From: Halalkalibacter alkaliphilus
GTDB taxonomy: Bacteria > Bacillota > Bacilli > Bacillales > Bacillaceae_D
Reading direction: 5' to 3'
Length of the DNA: 64,000 nt
NCBI RefSeq assembly: GCF_023555415.1
Contig: NZ_JAKRYL010000010.1
Coordinates: forward strand, 105,276 to 169,275
Under the pieces are notes generated by a model. The model saw nothing but the letters and a program-made list of their open reading frames with translations, was not told the origin of the DNA and made no database searches. Each line of letters starts with the position of its first letter. The stretch's first letter is position 1. The translations under genes were made by a program, and so were the position numbers. Shown piece by piece: positions 24,996 to 34,301 of the stretch.

Positions 24996-26171
24996 ATGTT
25001 AAATAAGTCGTGGATTATCATCATACTGGTTGTTAGTACATTCTTAATGTTCATTACACAGATAATTGGAAGTCCTGTCATGCTAGTAGGAATCATCAGT
25101 AGTGTATTATTGTTCATTATTTTTTGTGTACAAAAGATTATCGAAAAAAAGAATAAGAGTGAAAAATCAATAATTGAGCTTCTTCCTATGCCTATTATCG
25201 TTGTTGTAAACGATAAAATTGATTATGTAAATAGGGCTGGGTTATCTATGTTTGAAGCAACAGCAGCTCAGTTAAATGGAAAACTCGTCACAAACTACAT
25301 TGTCTTTAATGGCGGAGGGAAAGAGCCAGTAGACGAAAGTCAAAGTAGATTAGGGAAACTTACTGATGTAAGAGGAAACACGGTTGATGTAGAACTGCTC
25401 CAAAAGCCTTTATCTAATCATCAACGTGAAGAATATTTCTTACTAGTTAGAGACATAAGTGAGCAAAAGGAAAATCAATCAAAACTGCAGCATTTTGAAC
25501 AATTATCTTTATTAGGTGAACTGGCTGCAGGGATTGCCCATGAAATACGAAACCCAATTACAAGTTTAAAAGGATTTTTACAATTAATAGATAGTACTGA
25601 GGCGAAATCTACTCCGTATACGAAAATAATGCTATCTGAGATCGAGCGTATAAATTTGATTGTGAGTGAGTTACTATTTTTAGGAAAACCAAAGGAATTA
25701 TCGATAAAAAAACATAACCTCTTTGAAATTATTGAGATGGTCGTTACTTTAACAAAAACGCAAGCAATCATTTACAATATTGACATCAAACTTCAAATGG
25801 AGACGGCCCTAAAGAAGGAAATGGTGAAGTGTGACGAGAGTAAACTAAAGCAAGTCTTTATCAATATTTTAAGGAATGCAATAGAAGCAATGAAGCATGA
25901 AGGAATCATTACTATTAACGTTTCACGAAAACATGATTTCATTGAAATTGCTATTATTGATCAAGGAAAAGGAATTCCAAAAAAGAAGTTAGCTAACATT
26001 GGAAAACAATTTTATACAACAAAGGAAAATGGAACTGGACTTGGATTAATGATAAGCAATCATATTATTGAAGAGCATGGCGGTAGCTTAAGTCTTGAGA
26101 GCGAAGAAGGAAAGGGAACCACAGTCCAAATAAGCTTACCTACTTGTAGCCGCATAAAGGCGGTCCAATAA
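24996..26171 (+). CDS. membrane-bound PAS sensor histidine kinase (sporulation-kinase type)
   Basis: A 391-residue kinase. Two membrane helices (about 5-22 and 26-47) with almost no external loop are followed by a PAS domain (about 55-155, AGLSMFEATAAQL). The dimerisation/phosphoacceptor domain has GIAHEIRNPITS (His182), and the HATPase has NAIEAM, DQGKGIP and TGLGLMISNHIIEEHGG. There is no adjacent response regulator, as for the KinA-E kinases that feed Spo0F; a phosphorelay role is inferred. AAGGAGG lies 4 bases before the ATG. The tight link to two DUF2294 genes and hairpin L2 is unusual. Confidence 0.85.
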   Translation: MLNKSWIIIILVVSTFLMFITQIIGSPVMLVGIISSVLLFIIFCVQKIIEKKNKSEKSIIELLPMPIIVVVNDKIDYVNRAGLSMFEATAAQLNGKLVTNYIVFNGGGKEPVDESQSRLGKLTDVRGNTVDVELLQKPLSNHQREEYFLLVRDISEQKENQSKLQHFEQLSLLGELAAGIAHEIRNPITSLKGFLQLIDSTEAKSTPYTKIMLSEIERINLIVSELLFLGKPKELSIKKHNLFEIIEMVVTLTKTQAIIYNIDIKLQMETALKKEMVKCDESKLKQVFINILRNAIEAMKHEGIITINVSRKHDFIEIAIIDQGKGIPKKKLANIGKQFYTTKENGTGLGLMISNHIIEEHGGSLSLESEEGKGTTVQISLPTCSRIKAVQ

Positions 26172-26267
26172 TAGACATTTTTGGGCATTAGATATATTTG
26201 TACAATATAGTATTTTGAATCGTCTAATAATTCCAACTGAATATTAGTAGAATTATACAAAATAAGC

Positions 26268-26273
26268 TATAAT
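26268..26273 (+). promoter_or_regulatory. possible -10 of the ABC exporter operon
   Basis: TATAAT at 26268-26273 with a weak TTAGTA 18 bases upstream. No attenuator hairpin like that of the B. subtilis bmrBCD leader is visible in the 155-base gap. Confidence 0.35.
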
Positions 26274-26326
26274 TAACTATGTTATTTCGAATTGCGAAAA
26301 TTAATAGGTATATGGGGGATGTTTGT

Positions 26327-28051
26327 GTGTCCAACGTATTTGGTTTTTTAAGGCCGTATAAACTTCCGATTAGCATAGCATTGTTCTTAATGCTAATTGA
26401 ACTTTTTGTGGAGCTGCTTCACCCATTATTGTTAGCTAAAATAATCGACGATGGAATATTACAAGAGGACTTGGCTGTAATAATACGCTGGGGCAGCATT
26501 ATGGTGGCTTTGTCTTTTCTTGCTTTTGTAGCGGGAGTTATTAACTCCTTTTATGCGGCCCATGTAAGTCAAAGTACAGGATTTGATTTGCGTTCAGGAC
26601 TTTATAGTAAGATTCAAAAGTTTACCTTTTCTCAGCTGCAAAGGTTTGAGACTTCATCATTAATAACAAGACTGACGAATGATGTAACACAAATTCAAAA
26701 TACGATCTTCATGAGTTTACGGATCATGATGCGAGCTCCTTTGTTAATTATCGGTGGTACCATTATGGCGTTTTTCATTAATGTTAAGCTAGCTCTTATT
26801 CTAGCTGTGTCAATTCCGGTTATTGTGATGTTTTTAATTTGGATGATGAAAAAAGGAGGAGCCCTTTTCAAGCGCGTCCAAACGAAATTAGATGGCGTGA
26901 ACCATGTCATGCGGGAAAACCTAACTGCAATGAGGCTAGTGAAGGTGTTTGTCCGTCATGATCATGAGAATAATCGGTTCAAAAAGAGCAATGAAGCATT
27001 GATGGAAAAAACAATGTCGGCACTAAGGCTAATGGAAATTGCGATGCCAGTATTGTTGTTTCTTATGAATGTTGGCATTATGGCCATTCTATGGTTTGGA
27101 ACATTTGAGGTTAATTCAGGAGGAGCTCAAGTAGGGGAAATTGTTGCGATTGTAAACTATGCAACTCGTATCACTTCAGCTCTAACCGTATTTTCAATGA
27201 TTATTATAGTCTTTTCGAGAGCACGTGCATCAGCTGAACGGATTTCTGAAGTGTTAACACATGAAGAAGAACAGCGAGGAAACGCAGGTGAGTATTCTGG
27301 GAAACGAATAAATGGTTCAATTGAGTTTGAACACGTTGGCTTTTCGTATCCTAATACAAGAGGGAAAGTGTTACATGATATCTCTTTTAAAGCAAATGAA
27401 GGTAAGATGTTAGCTATCTTAGGTGTAACCGGATCTGGGAAAACAACGCTATTTCAACTCATTCCGAAGATGTATGAGGCATGCGAAGGGCGAATTCTAA
27501 TAGATGATTTGGATATAAAGAACTTCAACCCTGAACAGTTGCGCCGTCAAATTGGCTATGTTCCTCAGGATGTATTTTTATTCTCTGGTACGATACGAGA
27601 GAATATCCAATGGGGGAATGAAGAGGCAACTTTAGAAGAAATAGTTGAAGCATGTAAACACGCTCAAATCCATAATGTAATTGAGAAACTTCCAGATCAA
27701 TATGAGACGAAAATAGGACAAAAAGGTGTGAATTTGTCTGGCGGACAGAAGCAGAGGTTGTCTATTGCTAGAGCGCTAGTACGTAGGCCTAAAATATTAC
27801 TATTAGATGATTGTACGAGTGCCTTAGATGTGAAAACGGAGGCTAGTTTTCTAGAAGCATTGAAAAACTACTCATGCACTACGTTAATGATTACACAAAA
27901 AATAAGCTCTGCCATGAAGGCTGATAATATTATTTTACTACAAGAAGGTCAATTGATAGCCGAAGGAGATCATGAACAATTACAGAAAGAATCAGAGCTT
28001 TATAGGGGAATACTTCAATCTCAGATGAGAGAGGAGGAACTAAATGTCTAA
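26327..28051 (+). CDS. heterodimeric ABC exporter, subunit with degenerate ATP site
   Basis: A 574-residue half-transporter: six-helix membrane domain (about 1-310), then a nucleotide-binding domain. Walker A is GVTGSGKTTLF and the signature is LSGGQKQR. Walker B ends in LLLDDCTSALD, with Asp instead of the catalytic Glu, and the H-loop is ITQKISS with Gln replacing His. These are the marks of the non-catalytic half of asymmetric multidrug exporters (YfiB/YfiC, YknU/YknV, BmrC/BmrD types). GTG 26327 follows GGGGGAT; the extension to 26279 lacks a site. It overlaps the partner gene by 8 bases. Confidence 0.88.
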   Translation: MSNVFGFLRPYKLPISIALFLMLIELFVELLHPLLLAKIIDDGILQEDLAVIIRWGSIMVALSFLAFVAGVINSFYAAHVSQSTGFDLRSGLYSKIQKFTFSQLQRFETSSLITRLTNDVTQIQNTIFMSLRIMMRAPLLIIGGTIMAFFINVKLALILAVSIPVIVMFLIWMMKKGGALFKRVQTKLDGVNHVMRENLTAMRLVKVFVRHDHENNRFKKSNEALMEKTMSALRLMEIAMPVLLFLMNVGIMAILWFGTFEVNSGGAQVGEIVAIVNYATRITSALTVFSMIIIVFSRARASAERISEVLTHEEEQRGNAGEYSGKRINGSIEFEHVGFSYPNTRGKVLHDISFKANEGKMLAILGVTGSGKTTLFQLIPKMYEACEGRILIDDLDIKNFNPEQLRRQIGYVPQDVFLFSGTIRENIQWGNEEATLEEIVEACKHAQIHNVIEKLPDQYETKIGQKGVNLSGGQKQRLSIARALVRRPKILLLDDCTSALDVKTEASFLEALKNYSCTTLMITQKISSAMKADNIILLQEGQLIAEGDHEQLQKESELYRGILQSQMREEELNV

Positions 28052-29858
28052 TCAACTGACGAGACCTTTCCGATATAAGAGGATTCCCTTACCTGATTCT
28101 GATACGAAAACGGAAGGAAAAATAGTAAAAACAAAACCGAAAAATTGGAAAAGTACAATTAAACGAATTTGGAATTATCTTGCTGTTCATAAAAAATATA
28201 TCGTTCTTGTCATATTCATGATTTTTTTAAGTTCAGCATTAAGTTTGTTAGGACCTTTCCTCGTTGGAATGGCTATCGATGAGTTCTTAGTAAGTCATGA
28301 TGTAAATGGGTTGTTTCAACTATTAATCTACCTGTTTCTTATTTATGTTTTCTATTCAATTAGTATATGGTTACAAAATTTTTGGATGATAGGAGTAGCT
28401 CAAAAAACGATTTATGCAATGAGGTTGCAATTATTTACTCGTCTTCAAAAGCTGCCGATTTCCTATTTAGATAAACGCCAACATGGTGAGCTGATGAGTA
28501 GGTTGACAAATGATATAGAAAATGTCAGTACAACGTTAAATAGTTCTGTCATTCAAATCATCTCAAGTATTTTGACCTTTATAGGAATTATTGTTGTGAT
28601 GGTTTGGTTAAGTCCTATATTAACAGTTATTACTTTGGTTGTTGTTCCCTTAATGGTATTTGGGATGAAGTGGATAACGCGGAGAACAAGCTTATTTTTC
28701 AAAGAGCAGCAAAAGCACTTAGGAGAAGTTAATGGATATATTGAAGAAACTATTTCTGGTCAGAGAATTGTTAAAGCTTTTTCTAAGGAAGAATATGTAG
28801 TACATGCTTTCAAAGGGAAAAGTGAACGCTTGAGGGGAGCGGGGTTTTGGGCTCAAACATATTCCGGCTTTATTCCAAAGTTAATGAATGTATTAAATAA
28901 TATGAGCTTTGCTTTTATTGCCGGAATAGGCGGAATTCTAGCATTTAATAATTTAATTACAATTGGGGTCATTGTGATATTCGCTGAGTATTCCAGGCAA
29001 TTTACACGTCCGCTAAATGATCTTGCTAATCAGTTTAATACATTATTATCTGCCGTAGCGGGTGCAGAAAGAGTGTTTGAAGTCATTGATGAGGAAGAAG
29101 AAAGAGACAAAGTCAATGCCCGTGAATTGTCTGAAATAAAAGGAGACGTATCGTTTGAGAATGTATCTTTTTCTTATGAGGACGATCAAAACACCATTTC
29201 TAATGTCAGCTTTAAGGTGAACGAGGGTGAAACCGTTGCTTTAGTCGGTCCTACGGGAGCAGGTAAAACGACAATCATTAATTTACTTTCCAAATTTTAT
29301 GAGCCAGTAAGTGGAGCAATTACAGTCGATGGGCATGATATTACTGAAGTGAAAATTGGGAGTTTGCGGCAGCAGCTTGGCTTTGTTCTTCAAGATACTC
29401 ACTTGTTTCAAGGGTCAATTAGAGAAAACATTCGTTATGGTAGACTTGATGCAAGTGATGAGGAGGTAGAAGAAGCAGCTAAGCAGGCAAATGCTCATTC
29501 ATTTATTACGTCCTTATCAAACGGATATGAAACGGTATTAGATCAAGATGGAAGTGGAATTAGTCAAGGGCAAAAACAGCTTTTATCGATTGCGAGAGTC
29601 ATGCTTGCCAATCCATCGATGTTAATCTTAGATGAAGCGACAAGTAGCATTGATACCATTACTGAAATTAAAATACAAGAAGCTCTTCGAAGGCTAATGA
29701 AAGGGAAAACGAGTTTTGTGATTGCCCACCGCTTGAATACGATTAAGGAAGCGAATCAGATTATTGTTTTAAAAGAAGGGAAACTCTTTGAAAAGGGATC
29801 ACATGATCAATTAATCTCTGAAAGGGGATATTATTATGATATGTGTAGTCGCTCATAA
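28044..29858 (+). CDS. heterodimeric ABC exporter, catalytic partner subunit
   Basis: A 604-residue half-transporter with a 55-residue cytoplasmic N-terminal extension, six membrane helices and an ATPase domain. It has a normal Walker B with catalytic Glu (LILDEATSSID) and H-loop His (IAHRLNT). Its signature is altered to GISQGQKQ, which would face the degenerate site of its partner. The pair thus has one active and one inactive ATP site. Lengths of 574 and 604 are close to B. subtilis YfiB/YfiC as I recall. Substrate is unknown; drugs or lipids are usual. Confidence 0.88.
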   Translation: MSNQLTRPFRYKRIPLPDSDTKTEGKIVKTKPKNWKSTIKRIWNYLAVHKKYIVLVIFMIFLSSALSLLGPFLVGMAIDEFLVSHDVNGLFQLLIYLFLIYVFYSISIWLQNFWMIGVAQKTIYAMRLQLFTRLQKLPISYLDKRQHGELMSRLTNDIENVSTTLNSSVIQIISSILTFIGIIVVMVWLSPILTVITLVVVPLMVFGMKWITRRTSLFFKEQQKHLGEVNGYIEETISGQRIVKAFSKEEYVVHAFKGKSERLRGAGFWAQTYSGFIPKLMNVLNNMSFAFIAGIGGILAFNNLITIGVIVIFAEYSRQFTRPLNDLANQFNTLLSAVAGAERVFEVIDEEEERDKVNARELSEIKGDVSFENVSFSYEDDQNTISNVSFKVNEGETVALVGPTGAGKTTIINLLSKFYEPVSGAITVDGHDITEVKIGSLRQQLGFVLQDTHLFQGSIRENIRYGRLDASDEEVEEAAKQANAHSFITSLSNGYETVLDQDGSGISQGQKQLLSIARVMLANPSMLILDEATSSIDTITEIKIQEALRRLMKGKTSFVIAHRLNTIKEANQIIVLKEGKLFEKGSHDQLISERGYYYDMCSRS

Positions 29859-29916
29859 AGAAAGAGATTTTCGTAACTGAAGTCAAAAAACAAAACTACT
29901 AATCAAAATAAACGGG

Positions 29917-29963
29917 GGTGTCTCAAAAAGGTCAAAAACAGACCTTATGAGACACCTCTTTTT
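29917..29963. repeat. dispersed inverted repeat, GTGTCTCAAAAGGTC family, copy 2
   Basis: GGTGTCTCAAAAAGGTC (29917-29933), loop AAAAACA, GACCTTATGAGACACC (29941-29956), then CTCTTTTT. The stem is imperfect (one extra A, one mismatch). The T run lets it serve as terminator of the ABC exporter operon. Confidence 0.8.
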
Positions 29964-30105
29964 AATAACTAATGGAATTGGAAATTGAGTAAAGTGACCT
30001 TTTTGTTTAATAAAGCAAAAAAATAATTTCTTTTTGTTCGTAAAAGTCCTTAAAATAATTTACAAAAGATATTATAATGGTAATGGAGAGGAAGGGTGGT
30101 AAATT

Positions 30106-31755
30106 ATGAGCAAGAATGATCAAGCTTATCGAGCAACGACAATGGGACCAAATGGAATGATTACAACCCCTCACTACTTAGCATCCCAAGCGGGAATGAA
30201 CGTCCTGCAAAATGGAGGAAATGCAATTGAAGCAGCCATTGCAGCAGCATCAACTATTTCCATCGTTTATCCGCATATGAATAGCATTGGCGGTGATAAT
30301 TTTTGGTTGATTTACAATGCGAAAACAAACAAAGTAAAAGCTCTTAATAGCAGTGGGCGTTCAGGGGAAAATGCATCAATCTCTTTTTATAAAGAAAAAG
30401 GATATAATAAAATACCTTCTCGTGGTTATTTGTCCGCAAATACAGTGCCGGGTGCTGTTGCTGGATGGGGTGAAGCCTATCGTTATGCTAAAGATCACCT
30501 CAGTTGTACATATTCTTGGAAAGAATTACTACGAGCGGCGATTTCTTATGCAAAGAATGGATTTGCAGTCACACATAGTCAAGAGCACTGGACGAAAGTG
30601 AACATAAACGAAGAAGATAGCGAATTTAGGTACTTGCATCGATTTGATGAGTTTAAAAAGACATTCCTCAAACCTGATGGATCTTTATATAAAAAAGGGG
30701 AAGTACTGAAACAACCAGACTTGGCTAACACATTAGAACTGATCGCTTCTGAAGGGAGCAAAGCGTTTTACGAGGGAGAGATTGCAAGGAAGATTGTTGA
30801 TGATCTGCAAGCAAATGGTGGTTTGTTAACCCTTAATGACTTTAAAAAGCACCGTTCAAATTGGGTCGATCCCATTAGCGTTGCTTATAAAGGATATACT
30901 GCGTATAATTTGCCTCCAAATACACAAGGGATGGCATCATTATCGATTTTGAATATATTAAATAACTTTGACTTCTCCACAATTGAAGAAGGATCAAAAG
31001 AATATTATCATTTGCTAATTGAAGCTACGAAACTAGCATTCAAAGATCGAGATCAATGGTTAACAGATCCTGATTTTGTTGATATTCCTCTAGATGATTT
31101 GTTATCAAAATCACATGGGATGGAGCTTGCTCACCAAATTAATAGCAACTTCTCCAAAGAAATGGAAAAAAAGTTAGACCCAAAAGGAGACACAGTTTGG
31201 TTTGGGGTCGTCGACAAAGAGGGAAATGCTGTTTCATTTATTCAAAGTATCTATCATGATTTTGGCTCTGGAATTATTCCAAAACAAACAGGTATACTTC
31301 TGCAAAATAGAGGAAGCTTTTTCTCATTAGATGAAAACAATGTGAACTCATTAGAGCCTAACAAAAGAACATTCCATACGTTAAATCCAGCAATGCTTCT
31401 AAAAGAGAACGCACCTTATCTTGTTTATGGAACGATGGGAGGAGAGGGGCAGCCTCAAACGCAAGCAGCATTGGTTACAAGAATTCTTGATTATCGATTT
31501 GATGTTCAAGCAGCGATTGAAGCACCGCGATGGTTATATGGTCGAACATGGGGAGCTAGTTCGAATAACCTAAAAATTGAATCAAGAGTGCCAAGTGAAG
31601 TCATTCAAGCTCTTGAAAGTCTTGGGCATGATATAGAAGTAGTGGAGGAATTTACTGATGTTATGGGGCATGCAGGTGCGATCCTTATAGATGAACATAA
31701 CGTAAAACGAGGTGGAGCAGACCCAAGGGGGGATGGTTTGGCTCTTGGTTATTAA
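30106..31755 (+). CDS. ywrD: gamma-glutamyltransferase-family Ntn hydrolase, YwrD/HpxW-like
   Basis: A 549-residue GGT-superfamily proenzyme without signal peptide. The predicted autocleavage nucleophile is Thr363 in GDTVWFGVVD; the following VSFIQSIYHDFGSG is typical of the YwrD/HpxW branch rather than of secreted GGT. HpxW is an oxamate amidohydrolase of Klebsiella purine degradation, so a link to the purine locus nearby is possible. The context (two half chromate transporters next) matches the B. subtilis ywrA-ywrB-ywrD neighbourhood. GGAAGGGTGG precedes the ATG; TATAAT lies at 30073-30078. Confidence 0.83.
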   Translation: MSKNDQAYRATTMGPNGMITTPHYLASQAGMNVLQNGGNAIEAAIAAASTISIVYPHMNSIGGDNFWLIYNAKTNKVKALNSSGRSGENASISFYKEKGYNKIPSRGYLSANTVPGAVAGWGEAYRYAKDHLSCTYSWKELLRAAISYAKNGFAVTHSQEHWTKVNINEEDSEFRYLHRFDEFKKTFLKPDGSLYKKGEVLKQPDLANTLELIASEGSKAFYEGEIARKIVDDLQANGGLLTLNDFKKHRSNWVDPISVAYKGYTAYNLPPNTQGMASLSILNILNNFDFSTIEEGSKEYYHLLIEATKLAFKDRDQWLTDPDFVDIPLDDLLSKSHGMELAHQINSNFSKEMEKKLDPKGDTVWFGVVDKEGNAVSFIQSIYHDFGSGIIPKQTGILLQNRGSFFSLDENNVNSLEPNKRTFHTLNPAMLLKENAPYLVYGTMGGEGQPQTQAALVTRILDYRFDVQAAIEAPRWLYGRTWGASSNNLKIESRVPSEVIQALESLGHDIEVVEEFTDVMGHAGAILIDEHNVKRGGADPRGDGLALGY

Positions 31756-31800
31756 AATCATTCTCAGAGATAGATATTTTTTGTTTAAGGTGGGAGTCAG

Positions 31801-32376
31801 TTGAAAACTCATATAAATCTTTTTATTGCATTTTTTAGATCAGGTATTTTAGGATTCGGTGGTGGTCCATCTGCAATTCCGCTTGTACATAAAGAAGTAG
31901 TTACAACGTTTAAGTGGATGAACGATGACGAGTTTAGTGATGTATTAGCTTTAGGGAATACGTTACCAGGTCCAATTAACACGAAAATGGCTGGATATAT
32001 TGGTTATCGTGTTGCTGGAGTATTAGGAATGATTAATGCAGTGCTTTCATCAATAGTACCATCCATTTTGATGATGATCGTATTATTAACGACATTGACC
32101 ACTTTTAAAGATCAACCTTGGGTTGCTGGAATGACAAGGGGTGTAATCCCGATTGTTGTAGTGATGATGGCGGTTCTCACTTGGGACTTCTTTAAAAAGT
32201 CAAATCAGGGTCTCGGTTGGAAAATTAGCATTACTCTTCTTTTGGTTAGTTTTTTATTAATCGAATTAGTACATGTTCATCCAGGAATCGTTATTGCCCT
32301 TTTACTCGCTTATGCATTGTTAAAGCCTAATAAGCAGAAAAATGAAGAAATAGAAAAGCAGAAAGGGGCGAATTAA
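31801..32376 (+). CDS. ywrB: chromate transporter family half-subunit (YwrB-like)
   Basis: A 191-residue membrane protein of the short-chain CHR family. Features are FRSGILGFGGGPSAIPLV near the N-terminus and the conserved LGNTLPGPINTKMAGYIGY segment. Short CHR proteins occur as adjacent pairs that together make a transporter with inverted halves. The start is TTG 31801 with AAGGTGGGA upstream. The stop is directly followed by the ATG of its partner. Chromate export is the family's named activity; in Bacillus the physiological substrate is unclear. Confidence 0.85.
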   Translation: MKTHINLFIAFFRSGILGFGGGPSAIPLVHKEVVTTFKWMNDDEFSDVLALGNTLPGPINTKMAGYIGYRVAGVLGMINAVLSSIVPSILMMIVLLTTLTTFKDQPWVAGMTRGVIPIVVVMMAVLTWDFFKKSNQGLGWKISITLLLVSFLLIELVHVHPGIVIALLLAYALLKPNKQKNEEIEKQKGAN

Positions 32377-32910
32377 ATGATATATTGGGAGCTGTTTCTA
32401 GCTTTTTTCATTCCAGGAATACTCGGTTATGGTGGTGGCCCAGCATCTATTCCGTTAGTTGAATATGAAGTAGTGGCGAAGTATCAATGGATGACCGTCG
32501 AGGAATTTAGTGAGGTACTGGCTTTAGGTAATGCGTTGCCAGGGCCAATCGCTACAAAAATGGCTGGCTATATTGGGTATGAGGTTGGCGGAGTGTTTGG
32601 AGCTGTTGTTGGAGTCTTCGCAACGGTTGCGCCATCATTAATTTTAATGATTGCTCTTTTAGGGCTTTTGTATAAATTTAAAGACTCTCCAAAAGTTAAA
32701 AATATGACAGCACTTGTACGTCCGACTATTGCCATATTATTGGGGGTTTTGACGTATCGCTTCTTGGAAAGTTCATACGTTGGAGCGGGAATTTGGCATA
32801 CGCTCTTTTTAATAATTGCTGGATTCTTACTATTAGAGAAATGGAAGGTTCATCCTGCTTTTGTCATCGTTGGTGGCTTAGGATATGGAGCTATCTTTTT
32901 AAGTTTTTAA
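32377..32910 (+). CDS. ywrA: chromate transporter family half-subunit (YwrA-like)
   Basis: A 177-residue CHR-family protein paralogous to the preceding one: FFIPGILGYGGGPASIPLV and LGNALPGPIATKMAGYIGY align segment by segment with it. There is no gap between the genes, indicating translational coupling. A terminator follows. The Lrp-type regulator gene ywrC found in the B. subtilis cluster is absent here. Confidence 0.85.
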   Translation: MIYWELFLAFFIPGILGYGGGPASIPLVEYEVVAKYQWMTVEEFSEVLALGNALPGPIATKMAGYIGYEVGGVFGAVVGVFATVAPSLILMIALLGLLYKFKDSPKVKNMTALVRPTIAILLGVLTYRFLESSYVGAGIWHTLFLIIAGFLLLEKWKVHPAFVIVGGLGYGAIFLSF

Positions 32911-32924
32911 TTTAGACATTGTTA

Positions 32925-32956
32925 GGGAGAGGTGCTGTGACCTCTCCTATTTTTTA
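32925..32956 (+). terminator. terminator after ywrA
   Basis: GGAGAGGT (32926-32933) pairs with ACCTCTCC (32940-32947), followed by TATTTTTT. Confidence 0.85.
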
Positions 32957-33043
32957 GTGACATTAATTTACATAAAAAGGTTTTTTTCGTATTGTCTTGA
33001 ATAATATAGGGACAGTTACTTTAGTGAAAAGGGAGTTAGGAAA

Positions 33044-34051
33044 ATGAATAAAACCATAAAATGGGGGATTTTAGGTACTGCAGGTATTGCGAGGAAGGCC
33101 ATTATCCCAGCTATAAAAAGAGCGAATAATGCGGAGGTCATTGCCGTTGCTAGTAGCAGTGATATAAAAAAGGCAGAGGAATTTGGGACGTTGTTTGACA
33201 TTCCTAAGAAGTATGGAAGCTACGATGAGTTATTAGACGATGATGAAATTGAGGCAGTCTATATCCCATTGCCAAACAATCTTCATGTAACGTGGGTTAC
33301 GAAAGCGGCTGAGAAAGGGAAGCATGTACTTTGTGAAAAGCCGGCAGCGATAACAGTTGAAGAGGTTAAGTATATGGTTGAAGCATGTAAGAGGAACAAT
33401 GTTTTATTCATGGAAGCGTTCATGTACCAATTTCACCCTCAGCACCAACGTGTGAAGGAGTTGATTGAGAGTGGGGCTATTGGTGACGTTAATCTTATGC
33501 GATCATCATTTTCTTATTCTATGAATTTAGAAAATGAAGCACAGAATATACGTTTAAACCCAGAATTAGGTGGAGGGAGTCTTTACGATGTTGGTTGCTA
33601 TTGTATACATGCCAGTCGGTTCATTCTAGATAAAGAGCCGAAGCAAGTGTTTGCTTCTGGTGATATTCCAGCTAACTTTGGTGTTGATCTTACAACAGCA
33701 GGTTTATTGTCTTTTGAAGAAGGGATTACGGCTAGTTTTTCTTGCAGTTTTCAGCAACCTTATGAAAATCAATATACAGTGATAGGTACGAAGGGGAAAA
33801 TAGACGTGCCGGCCGCTTTTAGACCTGATATACAAGAAGGGAATGGTCAAATATTGATTACAGATCAGAACGGTGAAACACGTGAAGAATGGGTAAAAGG
33901 TGATCAGTATGCTCTTCAAATTGAACATTTCTCGAATTGTGTTTTGTCAGGGAATAAACCAGTCTATAGTGTTGAACAAATAATCGCTAATATGAAAGTT
34001 CTTGAGGCATGTCAAAAGTCGTTACAGCAAAATAAATTAATGATAGTGTAA
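33044..34051 (+). CDS. Gfo/Idh/MocA-family NAD(P)-dependent oxidoreductase
   Basis: A 335-residue dehydrogenase. The N-terminal Rossmann domain has WGILGTAGIARKAI and the conserved HVLCEKPAA motif (about residue 95). The C-terminal a/b domain has GGGSLYDVGCYCIHASR with the usual catalytic-region Asp and His. Family members act on sugars, inositols or related polyols; substrate cannot be assigned. GGGAGTTAGG precedes the ATG. It is a single gene between two terminator-like structures. Confidence 0.85.
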   Translation: MNKTIKWGILGTAGIARKAIIPAIKRANNAEVIAVASSSDIKKAEEFGTLFDIPKKYGSYDELLDDDEIEAVYIPLPNNLHVTWVTKAAEKGKHVLCEKPAAITVEEVKYMVEACKRNNVLFMEAFMYQFHPQHQRVKELIESGAIGDVNLMRSSFSYSMNLENEAQNIRLNPELGGGSLYDVGCYCIHASRFILDKEPKQVFASGDIPANFGVDLTTAGLLSFEEGITASFSCSFQQPYENQYTVIGTKGKIDVPAAFRPDIQEGNGQILITDQNGETREEWVKGDQYALQIEHFSNCVLSGNKPVYSVEQIIANMKVLEACQKSLQQNKLMIV

Positions 34052-34138
34052 TGTTTGATGGGGTTATCCAAAAAGTCCGGAACAGAGGAGGCAATTGCTC
34101 CGTTCGCTTCTCTCAAGGGTTTTAAAAGATGTAGCGAC

Positions 34139-34200
34139 TCCGCTCATTGCTTCGGGGTGTCTCAAAAGGCCAAATACAGACCTTTTGAGACACCCCTTTT
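34139..34200. repeat. dispersed inverted repeat, GTGTCTCAAAAGGTC family, copy 3, with attached segment
   Basis: Perfect 16-bp stem GGGGTGTCTCAAAAGG (34154-34169) / 34181-34196, followed by TTTT. Directly before it, TCCGCTCATTGCTT (34139-34152) is the exact complement of 44906-44919 beside copy 4. The flank is thus part of a longer mobile or dispersed unit present in the opposite orientation. Confidence 0.8.
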
Positions 34201-34301
34201 CATTGTGAATCAGTAAAGTCAAAGCATTGAACATATCAAAATTTGTGTCTAAAATCTAGATCGACTAAATAAAAATGTAGAAGAGGTTAGGAGGAGGTAT
34301 T

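Noticed and set aside
26172..26326. BmrB-like attenuator leader before the ABC exporter
   Set aside because: The gap has no terminator hairpin or leader ORF with such structure.
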